Of a stretch of 18,935 nt of DNA, positions 7,951 to 16,911 are shown piece by piece (position 1 is the first letter of the stretch; each line of letters begins with the position of its first letter). The notes beneath the pieces were generated by a model. That model saw nothing but the letters and a program-made list of their open reading frames with translations, made no database searches and was not told the origin of the DNA. This DNA comes from CAYURR01 sp964446745 (GTDB lineage Bacteria > Bacillota > Clostridia > Lachnospirales > WQUN01), in NCBI GenBank assembly GCA_964446745.1, contig CAYURR010000037.1, positions 1 through 18,935 of the forward strand. Reading direction: 5' to 3'. Made by a program: the position numbers and the translations under genes.

Positions 7951-8537
7951 ACATCGCGGTACTGGTCTCCGGTGGCGGCACGAACCTACAGGCGATCATC
8001 GACGCGAAGGCCGCGGGGCGTTTCCCGAACGGTCATCTCGCGCTCGTACTATCGAGCCATCGGGACGCATACGCGTTAAAGCGCGCCGAGGCCGCAGGTA
8101 TTCCGACCGCGATCGTACGCAAGCGGGACTTCCCGAGCCGTGAGGCATTTGACGATGCGATATTAAACACACTTGTGCAGCACCGGATCGATGTCATCGT
8201 GACCGCGGGCTTTCTGTATGTGCTCGGCGACGAAACCATCCGGCGATACCCAAATCGGATCATTAACGTTCATCCGTCATTGATACCGTCGTTTTGCGGC
8301 AAGGGCTTTTTCGGGCTCAAGGTTCATGAGGCCGCGCTTTCGTATGGCGTAAAGGTGACCGGTGCTACCGTGCACTATGTCAACGAGGTCTGCGACGGCG
8401 GAGAGATACTGCTGCAAAAGGCCGTGAATGTGCTACCGGGTGACAGCCCAGAGAGCCTGCAAAAACGTGTAATGGAAGAAGCCGAGTGGCAGCTATTGCC
8501 CGAGGCACTTGAGATATTGACAAGGAGGATTCAATGA
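7944..8537 (+). CDS. purN: PurN, glycinamide ribonucleotide formyltransferase
   Basis: Transfers the formyl group of 10-formyl-tetrahydrofolate to GAR, giving FGAR. At 197 residues it is the usual length. The phosphate-binding loop SGGGTNLQAI is at 9-18. The catalytic triad is present: Asn108 and His110 in INVHPSLIPSF, and Asp151 in NEVCDGGEILL. KGFFGLKVHEAAL follows the active-site loop. It overlaps purM by 7 bp and purH by 4 bp (ATGA), a layout that favours translational coupling. No PurT (formate-dependent enzyme) is seen here. Confidence 0.95.
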   Translation: MLNIAVLVSGGGTNLQAIIDAKAAGRFPNGHLALVLSSHRDAYALKRAEAAGIPTAIVRKRDFPSREAFDDAILNTLVQHRIDVIVTAGFLYVLGDETIRRYPNRIINVHPSLIPSFCGKGFFGLKVHEAALSYGVKVTGATVHYVNEVCDGGEILLQKAVNVLPGDSPESLQKRVMEEAEWQLLPEALEILTRRIQ

Positions 8538-10117
8538 AGAGACGTGCGGTACTCAGTGTTTTTGACAAGACCGGAATAGTGGATTTTGCACGGGAGCTTA
8601 TTGGACTTGGGTTTGAGATCATTTCTACGGGCGGTACACAGACCGCGCTCGAAAAGGCCGGTATCGAAGTCACGAATGTATCGGATATCACGGGCTTTCC
8701 GGAATGCTTGGACGGACGTGTAAAGACACTGCATCCGAAGATTCACGCGGGTATACTCGCGATGCGCGAGAACCCGGATCATATGAAGCAGATATCGGAC
8801 TTGGGTGTTTCGCCGGTGGATGTCGTTGCGATCAATCTATATCCGTTTAAGCAAACGATCTCAAAGCCCGATGTAACGCGCGAGGATGCGATCGAGAATA
8901 TCGACATAGGCGGTCCGACTATGCTGCGCGCAGCAGCAAAAAATTGGCAGGACATGTATGTGGCGGTGGACCCGGAGGACTACGCAGGGATCATCGATCG
9001 ACTCAAATCCTCAGATACGGCGACGGATTTCCGATTGTATCTGTCCTACAAGGTGTTCGAGCACACAGCCGCATATGACACGTTGATTTCGGACTATCTG
9101 CGCAAGCAGGTCGGTGTCGGCTCGTTCCCGCAACGCCTCTCGCTCACATACGAAAAAATCCAAGAGATGCGTTATGGCGAGAACCCGCATCAAAAGGCCG
9201 CATTCTACAAGGAAATATCCAGTGCTACCTGTGCTGATCAGAGCCAATCAAAGCTCCCGCATGCCGAGCAGCTCTGGGGCAAGGAGCTGAGCTACAACAA
9301 TATCAACGACGCAAACGGCGCGCTGGATCTACTAAAGGATCTCACGACGGCTTATGCAACAGACCCGGCGCATAATGTCGCGGCTGTGGCCGTAAAGCAC
9401 GCGAACCCCTGTGGCGCGGCAGTCTCTGACAATGTATTTACCGCGTATCAAAAAGCATATGACGCAGATCCCGTTTCGATATTCGGCGGCATCGTTGCGG
9501 TAAATAAGACAGTCGATGCAAAGACCGCAACCGAGATGTCCAAGATATTCCTCGAGATTATCATTGCACCGGATTTTGAGCCGGAGGCACTCGAGATATT
9601 AAAGGCCAAGAAGAACATCCGTCTGTTGAAGCTGCCTGATTGCGGTTGTCCAAATAAGAACATCCTCGACATGAAAAAGGTTGCGGGCGGGCTTTTGGTT
9701 CAGGAACTGGACGAGCAGCTTATTGACCGCGAGAACTTGCGTGTCGTAACAAACGCTCAGCCCACGGACGCGCAGATGAAAGAGCTCGAATTCGCATTCG
9801 CGGTCGTAAAGCATACCAAGTCCAACGGCATCGTATTGACAAAAGACTTCGCAACGGTCGGTGTGGGCCCGGGTCAGACGAACCGGATCACGGCTCTCGA
9901 GCTCGCGATCAAATACGGCGGCGAGAACGTGAAAGGCTCGGTGCTCGCAAGCGACGCATTCTTCCCGTTTAGCGACTGTGTCGAGGCCGCATACAAGGCC
10001 GGAGTAACGGCGATCATACAGCCCGGCGGCTCGATCAAGGATCAGGCATCCATCGACCTGTGTAACGCATACAACATACCGATGGTGTTCACGGGCATAC
10101 GCCATTTCAAGCACTGA
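8534..10117 (+). CDS. purH: PurH, bifunctional AICAR formyltransferase / IMP cyclohydrolase
   Basis: Catalyses the last two steps to IMP. The 527-residue chain shows the N-terminal MGS-like cyclohydrolase domain (SVFDKTGI at 8-15, STGGTQTALE at 31-40, DGRVKTLHPKIHAGIL at 60-75, ENIDIGGPTMLRAAAKN at 121-137) and the C-terminal AICAR transformylase domain (RYGENPHQKAAFY from 213, the Lys288-His289 catalytic pair in AVKHANPCGAA, VGVGPGQTNRI, and the terminal IQPGGSIKDQ). All key motifs are present and the length is normal. It starts 4 bp inside purN, and its ribosome binding site (AAGGAGG) lies in the purN end. The fused purD-purL gene starts 19 bp after its stop. Confidence 0.96.
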   Translation: MKRRAVLSVFDKTGIVDFARELIGLGFEIISTGGTQTALEKAGIEVTNVSDITGFPECLDGRVKTLHPKIHAGILAMRENPDHMKQISDLGVSPVDVVAINLYPFKQTISKPDVTREDAIENIDIGGPTMLRAAAKNWQDMYVAVDPEDYAGIIDRLKSSDTATDFRLYLSYKVFEHTAAYDTLISDYLRKQVGVGSFPQRLSLTYEKIQEMRYGENPHQKAAFYKEISSATCADQSQSKLPHAEQLWGKELSYNNINDANGALDLLKDLTTAYATDPAHNVAAVAVKHANPCGAAVSDNVFTAYQKAYDADPVSIFGGIVAVNKTVDAKTATEMSKIFLEIIIAPDFEPEALEILKAKKNIRLLKLPDCGCPNKNILDMKKVAGGLLVQELDEQLIDRENLRVVTNAQPTDAQMKELEFAFAVVKHTKSNGIVLTKDFATVGVGPGQTNRITALELAIKYGGENVKGSVLASDAFFPFSDCVEAAYKAGVTAIIQPGGSIKDQASIDLCNAYNIPMVFTGIRHFKH

Positions 10118-10136
10118 CGGATATATGGGGGTAAAT

Positions 10137-13100
10137 ATGAAAATCTTGGTGGTAGGCGGCGGAGGTCGAGAGCACGCGATCATAAAAAAGCTCAGCGAGA
10201 GCCCGAGAAAACCCGAGCTGTATTGCGCTCCGGGTAACGGCGGCATCGCTGCCCTCGCCGAATGCGTGGACATAAAGGCAACGGATATAGACGGCATCGT
10301 CGCGTATTCAAAGGCGAACGGCATGGACTTTGTCGTGGTTGCGCCCGACGATCCGCTGATACTGGGCATGGCGGACAGCCTGCGTGCAGCCGGTATACCC
10401 TGTTTTGGCCCAAATAAGGCCGCCGCACGTATCGAGGGTAGCAAGTCATTTTCAAAGCAGCTCATGAAAAAATATGGCATCAGCACCGCCGCGTATGAGG
10501 AATTCACCGATGCGGACGCGGCTATAGCATATCTACAGGATCAATCTGTTCCGATCGTAATAAAGGCCGACGGCCCCGCGCTCGGCAAGGGTGTCGTGAT
10601 CGCGCAGGATTTAACCGAGGCCGAGAACGCTGTACGCTCGATGCTCGAGGACAAATGCTTCGGCGAGAGCGGCAACCGCATCGTCATCGAGCAGTACCTT
10701 ACCGGTAACGAGGTCACAGTGCTCGCGTTCACGGACGGCGAGACGATTGTGCCGATGGTCTCGGCGCAGGATCACAAGCGCGCGCACAACAACGACGAGG
10801 GCCTAAACACAGGCGGCATGGGCACGGTCGCACCGAACCCATTCTATACACCCGCGGTCGCAAAGCGTTGTGAGGAAGAGATATTTAAACCCACGATCGA
10901 GGCGTTGAGGGCCGAGGGCATCGTGTTTAAGGGCTGCATGTATTTCGGCTTGATGATCACCGAGGAAAATGAGCCATATGTGATCGAGTACAACTGCCGC
11001 TTCGGTGATCCCGAGACACAGGTTGTGCTGCCGCTTTTAAAGACCGACCTACTCGAGATCATGTTGGCGGTCGAGAACGGTACATTGAGCGATGTAAACA
11101 TCGAGTTTGAGAACGGCACGGCGTGTTGTGTGATCATCGCATCGGGCGGCTATCCGCAGAAAACAGACACGGGGCACATGATAAGCGGATTGTTCGAGGA
11201 TACGGACGATAGCTTTATCTTCCACAGCGGTACGAAACGCGACGGCGACACCCTCATCAATAGCGGCGGGCGCGTGCTCGGCGTGGTCGGCAAGGCTCCA
11301 TTTTTACAGAATGCGATAGACCTTGCCTATTCAGGGGTTAGGCGTATCGACTTTGCGAATGCGTTTTACAGAAACGACATCGGCCAACGCGCGCTCACAC
11401 GTCTGCATGCTACATCTGAGGCAAGCGGCGAGAACGCATCCTCTGCCGGTGTTATCCATGGGGTTCACCGCGTGTATGTGGAAAAGAAGCAGGGCTATGA
11501 CGTGCATGCCGCGCAGACTCTTGCGGAGCTGCGCGATTTTCTGGGTATTTCCTCGCTTTCAGACCTGCGTATCATTAACCGCTACGATGTAGAGGGTATT
11601 TCTGCGGAGCTGTTCGAGGACTGCAAGACCACGGTGTTTTCGGAGCCCCAGGCGGACAGGCTATTAACAGAGCTGCCCAACGCGGACGCTGTGTTCGCTG
11701 TCGAATTATTACCCGGACAATACGATCAGCGTGCGGACTCCGCAGCACAGTGTGTGCAGATCGTTTCAAAGGGCGAGCGGCCCGAGGTGCGCTCGGCGGT
11801 TGTATATGCGCTGAACGGCGATCTGTCTGCTGACGAGCTGGCACGGATCAAGAAGCATCTGATAAACCCGGTAGAGGCGCGTGAGGCCTCACTGGAACCT
11901 AAGACCTCGCTCGCACTGCGCGTGGCCGTGCCCGACGACATCCCCGAGATCGATATCTGTGGGCTTGACGACAACGGCATCGCGGCGTTTGTAAAGGACT
12001 ATGGGCTCGCGATGGACGAAGCCGATTTAAGGTTTTGCAGAGACTATTTCATGTCCGAGCACCGCAACCCAACCCTGACCGAGATCCGGATGATTGATAC
12101 ATACTGGTCCGATCATTGCAGGCATACGACATTTCTCACCGAGATAGAGGACATCGATATCGAGGACGAAACAATCCGCCTCGCGTATGAGGACTATATC
12201 AAATACCGCAACGAGTTGTACCCGAATGCGGACAGACCCATGACACTCATGGATATCGCCACGATAGGCGCGAAACACCTGAGGGCACACGGATATCTCG
12301 AGCGTTTGGATATATCCGAAGAAATAAACGCGTGCTCGATAATTATTGAGGCCGATATAGACGGCAAGTCCGAACCGTGGGTGCTGATGTTTAAGAACGA
12401 AACCCATAATCATCCGACAGAGATAGAACCCTTCGGCGGCGCGGCCACATGTATAGGCGGTGCGATCCGCGATCCACTGTCTGGCCGCAGTTATGTCTAT
12501 CACTCGATGCGCGTAACGGGTGCAGCGGATCCGCTGGAATTGCCCGAGGACACATTGCCGGGCAAGCTACCGCAGCACAAATTGGTCACAACCGCAGCCG
12601 CAGGCTTTTCGTCATATGGCAATCAGGTAGGGCTCGCGACGGGCATCGTGCGTGAGATTTATCATCCGGGCTACAAGGCCAAACGTTTGGAGACCGGAGC
12701 GGTCGTAGGCGCAGCACCGCTTGCATGTTTACGCAGGGAACGCCCCACCCCGGGCGATCTGGTTATTCTGCTCGGCGGCAGGACAGGCCGTGACGGTGTG
12801 GGCGGCGCGACGGGTTCGTCAAAGACGCATACCCTCTCGTCATTGGAAAGCTGTGGCGCGGAGGTTCAAAAGGGTAACGCACCCGAGGAACGCAAGATAC
12901 AGCGTTTCTTCCGTAACCCTGAGGTCAGCCGTATGATCAAACGCTGTAACGACTTTGGTGCGGGTGGTGTAGCGGTCGCGATCGGCGAGCTCGCGGACGG
13001 GCTGAACGTAAACCTCGATCGTGTGCCCAAGAAATATGACGGCCTCGACGGAACGGAGCTCGCGATATCAGAGTCTCAGGAGCGTATGGCTGTCGTAGTG

Positions 13101-15149
13101 GATAAAGCAGACGCGGATGCGTTTATCGCAGAGGCCGGAACAGAAAACCTCGAGGCGACTGTTGTGGCCGAGGTCACGGACGACAACAGGCTGCGGATGT
13201 CATGGCGCGGTAATAGGATCGTAGACCTGTCGCGCACATTCTTAAATACCAACGGCGCACGGAAAACGATGACGGCACGAATACCGCATGCGCCAATACC
13301 GCAGGGATATTTCATTGACTCATTGGCTCATGAAACAGCGGGCGAAAAGGCTACTGAGCTCTTCGAGCGTATGGTCGGCGATTTGAATATCTGCTCGCAG
13401 CGTGGACTTACGGAACGCTTCGACTCCACGATAGGCGCCGGTACGGTTTTGATGCCGCTGGGTGGGGAGGCACAGATCACACCGATACAGACAATGGTTG
13501 CGAAGCTGCCCGTTTCGGACGGCGATACGAATACCGCGTCTGCGATGTCGTTTGGTTTCAATCCGTATCTGTCCGATAACCCGTTCTTGGGCGCTTACTA
13601 CGCTGTATACGAATCGATTTCGAAGCTCGTTGCATCCGGCGCGAGTGTAAAGGATGCATACCTGACGTTCCAGGAATACTTCGAGCGTTTGGGCAGCGAT
13701 CCCACGCGCTGGGGTAAGCCCTTTGCGGCGCTGCTGGGTGCGTTACGCGCGCAGCAGGAATTGAAGGTGGCCGCGATCGGCGGCAAAGACTCGATGAGCG
13801 GCAGCTTTGAATCGATCGATGTGCCACCGACCTTGATCTCGTTCGCGGTCGCGACAACCGACGCGCGGGATGTGATCTCCCCGGAGTTTAAACAACCCGG
13901 CCATGTGGTAAAGCTTTTCGAAATACCTACAGACGAGCACGGGGTATTTGACCCCGATACAGCACTCAAGGTCTTTGCGCTGGTCGAAAACCTGATAAAA
14001 CAAAAAAAGGCCGTCTCAGGCTGGGCGGTCTCGTTCGGAGGTATTGCCGAGGGTATATTTAAGATGTGCATAGGCAATGGGATTGGCTTTAACTTCGCAC
14101 CGGGATTTTCATGCGATGAGATATTCGGATATAAGTATGGCTCGATCATATTGGAGCTTGTAGAGGATATCAATGAGGGTGTATTGCTCGGTGAAACGAT
14201 CGAGGACTTTGAGATTGCGCTTGGAGACGAACTCATCCCGATCGATAAGCTACTGAGCGTCTATGAGCACAAGCTCGAGCCCGTGTTCCCGACTGCAGTG
14301 ACTGCGAATATCGATCAGCCTGCCCCATCGTCCGGTATCTCAAAGGAATCCTCCACGATAAGGTTTCACCCGGTAAAGATCGCAAAGCCGCGCGTGTTCA
14401 TCCCCGTTTTCCCGGGCACGAACTGCGAATACGACACCGAGCGCGCGTTTAAACTCGCGGGCGCGGAGGTCCATACCCTCGTAATCCGTAACCTCACGGC
14501 TGCGGATGTAGAGCAGTCGGTCAACGAGATCGCAAGGTTGATCTCGGAATCCCAGATCATTGCACTGCCGGGCGGTTTCTCGGGCGGTGACGAGCCCGAC
14601 GGCTCCGGCAAATTTATCACGGCGTTTTTCCGCAGCCCACGCGTGGCCGAGCAGGTCACGGAGCTTTTGGAGCGCAGGGACGGCCTCATGATAGGTATAT
14701 GCAACGGCTTCCAGGCACTCATAAAACTCGGCTTGGTGCCGTATGGCAAGATCACAACCCCGACCGCCGACGCGCCCACGCTTACGTTTAACACGATAGG
14801 CCGCCACCAGTCCAAGATCGTACAGACGCAGATATGCTCGAACCTTTCACCATGGTTTTGCGACAGCAAACCCGGCGAGGTCTATAACGTCGCGATCTCA
14901 CACGGCGAGGGCCGCTTCGTCGCAAATGACGAGACCCTCAAAATGCTCGCGGCTAACGGCCAGATAGCCACGCGTTACATCGACAACCCGAACGGCTCAG
15001 CCTGGGAAATAGAGGGCATAACCTCCGCAGACGGCAGAATTTTGGGCAAGATGGGACATACGGAGCGTATCGCGGCCAACCTGTATAAAAACATCCGTGG
15101 GCGTTTTCAGGAAACATTACTTACTAACGGCGTCAACTATTTTAAATAA
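10137..15149 (+). CDS. purD-purL: PurD-PurL fusion: GAR synthetase joined to single-chain FGAM synthase
   Basis: One uninterrupted 1670-residue frame. Residues 1-420 are a complete PurD: ILVVGGGGREHAI at the N-terminus, ATP-grasp IKADGPALGKG near 141, HNNDEGLNTGGMGT, IEYNCRFGDPETQ, and the usual PurD ending YRNDIGQRAL. A Ser/Ala/Glu/Gly-rich linker spans about 421-442. Residues 443-1670 are a complete clostridial/streptococcal-type long PurL: PurS-like VYVEKKQGYD start, TYWSDHCRHTTF near 655, KNETHNHPTEIEPFGG near 752, LLGGRTGRDGVGGATG, and a C-terminal class I glutaminase from about 1418 with Cys1522 (GICNGFQ), His1589 and Glu1591 (SHGEGRF). It therefore performs PRA to GAR and FGAR to FGAM. 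The ATG at 10137 is preferred over 10125: it gives the canonical PurD start and follows GGGGG at 10127-10131. Confidence 0.95.
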   Translation: MKILVVGGGGREHAIIKKLSESPRKPELYCAPGNGGIAALAECVDIKATDIDGIVAYSKANGMDFVVVAPDDPLILGMADSLRAAGIPCFGPNKAAARIEGSKSFSKQLMKKYGISTAAYEEFTDADAAIAYLQDQSVPIVIKADGPALGKGVVIAQDLTEAENAVRSMLEDKCFGESGNRIVIEQYLTGNEVTVLAFTDGETIVPMVSAQDHKRAHNNDEGLNTGGMGTVAPNPFYTPAVAKRCEEEIFKPTIEALRAEGIVFKGCMYFGLMITEENEPYVIEYNCRFGDPETQVVLPLLKTDLLEIMLAVENGTLSDVNIEFENGTACCVIIASGGYPQKTDTGHMISGLFEDTDDSFIFHSGTKRDGDTLINSGGRVLGVVGKAPFLQNAIDLAYSGVRRIDFANAFYRNDIGQRALTRLHATSEASGENASSAGVIHGVHRVYVEKKQGYDVHAAQTLAELRDFLGISSLSDLRIINRYDVEGISAELFEDCKTTVFSEPQADRLLTELPNADAVFAVELLPGQYDQRADSAAQCVQIVSKGERPEVRSAVVYALNGDLSADELARIKKHLINPVEAREASLEPKTSLALRVAVPDDIPEIDICGLDDNGIAAFVKDYGLAMDEADLRFCRDYFMSEHRNPTLTEIRMIDTYWSDHCRHTTFLTEIEDIDIEDETIRLAYEDYIKYRNELYPNADRPMTLMDIATIGAKHLRAHGYLERLDISEEINACSIIIEADIDGKSEPWVLMFKNETHNHPTEIEPFGGAATCIGGAIRDPLSGRSYVYHSMRVTGAADPLELPEDTLPGKLPQHKLVTTAAAGFSSYGNQVGLATGIVREIYHPGYKAKRLETGAVVGAAPLACLRRERPTPGDLVILLGGRTGRDGVGGATGSSKTHTLSSLESCGAEVQKGNAPEERKIQRFFRNPEVSRMIKRCNDFGAGGVAVAIGELADGLNVNLDRVPKKYDGLDGTELAISESQERMAVVVDKADADAFIAEAGTENLEATVVAEVTDDNRLRMSWRGNRIVDLSRTFLNTNGARKTMTARIPHAPIPQGYFIDSLAHETAGEKATELFERMVGDLNICSQRGLTERFDSTIGAGTVLMPLGGEAQITPIQTMVAKLPVSDGDTNTASAMSFGFNPYLSDNPFLGAYYAVYESISKLVASGASVKDAYLTFQEYFERLGSDPTRWGKPFAALLGALRAQQELKVAAIGGKDSMSGSFESIDVPPTLISFAVATTDARDVISPEFKQPGHVVKLFEIPTDEHGVFDPDTALKVFALVENLIKQKKAVSGWAVSFGGIAEGIFKMCIGNGIGFNFAPGFSCDEIFGYKYGSIILELVEDINEGVLLGETIEDFEIALGDELIPIDKLLSVYEHKLEPVFPTAVTANIDQPAPSSGISKESSTIRFHPVKIAKPRVFIPVFPGTNCEYDTERAFKLAGAEVHTLVIRNLTAADVEQSVNEIARLISESQIIALPGGFSGGDEPDGSGKFITAFFRSPRVAEQVTELLERRDGLMIGICNGFQALIKLGLVPYGKITTPTADAPTLTFNTIGRHQSKIVQTQICSNLSPWFCDSKPGEVYNVAISHGEGRFVANDETLKMLAANGQIATRYIDNPNGSAWEIEGITSADGRILGKMGHTERIAANLYKNIRGRFQETLLTNGVNYFK

Positions 15150-15175
15150 ACAAATATTAGAAGGAGAGATATGTT

Positions 15176-15853
15176 ATGGAGCTTATTTACACAGGCAAGA
15201 CAAAGGATGTATACCGTTTAGAGGACGGCAATGTAATGTTGAAGTTCAAGGACGACGTGACGGGTACAGACGGCGTGTTCGATCCGGGCGCAAATACCGT
15301 AGGGCTTTCGATCGAAGGCATCGGCAAGGCCGGGCTCTTGATGTCGAAATACTTCTTTGAAAAGATGAACGCAGCGGGCATCAAGACCCATTTTATCTCC
15401 GCTGACCCCGAGAATGTCACGATGACCGTACTGCCTGCAGTGCGTTACGGTAAAGGCCTCGAGGTCGTCTGCCGCAGAAAGGCAGACGGCAGTTTTATCC
15501 GCAGATATGGCGAATACGCAACAAAGGGGCAGGATCTCGACTATTTCGTAGAGGTCACTCTTAAGGACGACGGAAGAGAGGACCCGCCGATCACCAAGGA
15601 TGCATTGGTAACACTCGGCATCATGACCGATGCCGAATACGAGGACATCAAGGCTCAGACAAAGAAGCTCACAAAGTTTATCGCTGACGAGATGACCGCA
15701 CGCAACCTCGAGCTCTACGATATTAAGTTCGAGTTCGGCAAATCCGACAACGGCGTGTTGCTGATCGACGAGATCAGCGGCGGCAACATGCGCGTCTATA
15801 ACGGCGACACAACGATGTTACCGATGGATCTGGCCGCGCTGTTTATAAAATAA
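15176..15853 (+). CDS. purC: PurC, SAICAR synthase
   Basis: Joins CAIR and aspartate with ATP to give SAICAR. The 225 residues are a little short for the family. It opens with the phosphate-binding LIYTGKTKDVYRLEDG, then VMLKFKDDVTGTDG, GLEVVCRRKADGSFIRRYG at 91-109, LYDIKFEFGKSDNG and the metal/substrate segment LLIDEISGGNMRVYNGD. In many bacteria the last segment reads EISPDTCR, so this is a variant form that I recall from other clostridia. The start ATG at 15176 follows a strong AAGGAGAG at 15161-15168; an out-of-frame ATG at 15171 precedes it. It is the last biosynthetic gene of the operon, 26 bp after purD-purL. The next enzyme, PurB, is not encoded in the window. Confidence 0.92.
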   Translation: MELIYTGKTKDVYRLEDGNVMLKFKDDVTGTDGVFDPGANTVGLSIEGIGKAGLLMSKYFFEKMNAAGIKTHFISADPENVTMTVLPAVRYGKGLEVVCRRKADGSFIRRYGEYATKGQDLDYFVEVTLKDDGREDPPITKDALVTLGIMTDAEYEDIKAQTKKLTKFIADEMTARNLELYDIKFEFGKSDNGVLLIDEISGGNMRVYNGDTTMLPMDLAALFIK

Positions 15854-15905
15854 TACAAATGACACGATATGCACGAGAAATAACATCGAATATCTCGCGA
15901 TACGC

Positions 15906-16169
15906 ATGGCTATGTGCGACGGCGCGAGGTCATTGGACGAGATAAAAGAAAAGGCCGGGGTATGCGGCGAGTGCGAAGGCTGCGAGGCTGAGCTTGGCGG
16001 CATACTCACCTCGGTGTGCGGCTGCAACAAGGTGTCGCTCGCCGCTGTCGTAGACTCAGTAAAATCCGGAGCCAACACCCTCGAGGCCGTCGGCGAGATT
16101 ACCGGCGCAGGTACTGCCTGCGGACGCTGTAAAAAGCTCGTGGCGAATGTGATCGAGCTGGGGCGGTAG
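15906..16169 (+). CDS. BFD-like [2Fe-2S]-binding protein, apparently damaged at its 5' end
   Basis: An 87-residue cysteine-rich protein with two tandem bacterioferritin-associated-ferredoxin (BFD)-like units. The second is complete: VCGCNKVSLAAVV with CxC, then GAGTACGRCKK with CxxC. The first has DGARSLDEIKEKAG followed by a CxxCxxC (VCGECEGC). Its N-terminal part is encoded upstream in the same frame (TICTRNNIEYLAIR, from about 15864) but has no start codon there. An ATG at 15859 is one base out of frame, and no convincing ribosome binding site precedes either ATG. The gene could be a 5'-frameshifted relic, a sequencing error, or a truncated product from 15906. The likely role is electron transfer or iron-sulfur binding; its partner is unknown. 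It lies 52 bp after purC and before the operon terminator. Confidence 0.6.
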   Translation: MAMCDGARSLDEIKEKAGVCGECEGCEAELGGILTSVCGCNKVSLAAVVDSVKSGANTLEAVGEITGAGTACGRCKKLVANVIELGR

Positions 16170-16189
16170 TAGAGATTTTGTAAAAAAAT

Positions 16190-16246
16190 GGGGCATGTTG
16201 CAGAAGAAGACCATCAAGGATTCTTCCGCAATATGCCCCGTTTTTT
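16190..16246 (+). terminator. Strong hairpin terminator of the purine operon, possibly bidirectional
   Basis: The 19-nt arms at 16190-16208 and 16221-16239 pair throughout except for one G:T wobble and one A:C mismatch. The 12-nt loop can add a small CC/GG stem. A T6 run follows at 16241-16246, and an A7 run at 16182-16188 gives a matching T-run on the other strand. It sits 20 bp after the last gene of the operon and exactly where the IS256 remnant starts. Confidence 0.85.
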
Positions 16247-16249
16247 CGC

Positions 16250-16789
16250 AACAATCAGAGAACACCTCGTTGACAGCTTCAAGCATTCCGAGGCACCCAA
16301 AACCTCACGATATCCGTCTTCGTTGACAGCGATTGCTACTAATATTGCTACGTTCTCAAACTCTCCACCCCAGTTGCGACGCATGTATATTCCATTTACA
16401 TAGACATAGGGGTACTTACCGCCATTTAGCGGGCTATTGCGCCACTCCTCAATACGAACATAGGCTTTCTTATTCAATTCGCTAATGGTGGAGGGTGATA
16501 CTTTGCTTCCCCACAATGCTTCAGTGATATCTTCCACGCGGCGCACAGAAACCCCTGCCAGGTACATTTCGATCAGCGCTTCCTCGACGCTACTCTCGCG
16601 TCGGCGGTATCGCTCAATAATAGTCTCGATGGTCATGCCCTTGAGACGTGGTACTTTGAGGGTAAAATCACCAGAAGTCGTCGTAAGATGGCGGCTGTAA
16701 TGCCCACCGCGATACCCCTTTCACTCCCCGTTAGGATCGTACCGAGCCGCTTGGGTTACCTCGTATAATTGTACAATTATTTCATACAT
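16250..16789 (-). pseudogene. IS256-family (mutator) transposase, multiply broken
   Basis: The transposase would start at the ATG at 16789. Recognisable family sequence includes VTQAARY, GHYSRHLTTTSG, LKVPRLKGMTIET, RRRESSVEEALIEMYLAGVS, VRRVEDITEALWGSKVS and NVAILVAIAVNEDGYREVLGA. Lesions: about 29 codons are missing after codon 10 compared with copy 2; an in-frame TGA lies at 16721-16723; and after EVLGA the sequence jumps, in another frame, to a later family segment (GMLEAVNEVF). The rest of the catalytic domain is absent. The longest open piece is 16214-16636, whose last residues are read out of frame and into the terminator hairpin. No active transposase can be made. Confidence 0.85.
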
Positions 16790-16901
16790 GGTTAACAGCC
16801 CCCCTTAGAATTGTTGTATAGTAACTTCATTTTACCAGAGTGCTACAAACTTTGTCTCTTTTTATCCATTTTTCAATTTGCGCAACTTATTCTACCTTAT
16901 C
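16250..16901 (-). mobile_element. IS256-family insertion sequence remnant, copy 1 (left end and transposase fragment)
   Basis: On the minus strand the element begins at 16901 with GATAAGGTAGAATAAGTTGC, the same sequence that opens copy 2 at 18354 on the plus strand. Both copies then have a 112-nt leader of identical length and high similarity up to the transposase ATG. After the transposase remnant the homology stops at about 16250, next to the purine-operon terminator. The right end of the element is missing, so it cannot move by itself. Confidence 0.75.
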
Positions 16902-16911
16902 ATAGGTTCGC

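Noticed and set aside
9599..10507. Long open frame on the minus strand (302 codons) across the purH/purD junction
   Set aside because: It lies antisense to two clearly conserved enzymes, its translation shows no family motif, and it looks like a shadow of codon bias in GC-rich DNA.
13598..14236. 212-codon minus-strand frame inside the PurL part, Ser/Pro-rich
   Set aside because: Low-complexity antisense shadow of purL; no ribosome binding site or motif supports it.
16056..16286. Minus-strand frame with MLEAVNEVFSD as a separate gene
   Set aside because: Its start is a displaced piece of the IS256 transposase and the rest reads antisense through the terminator and the BFD-like gene.
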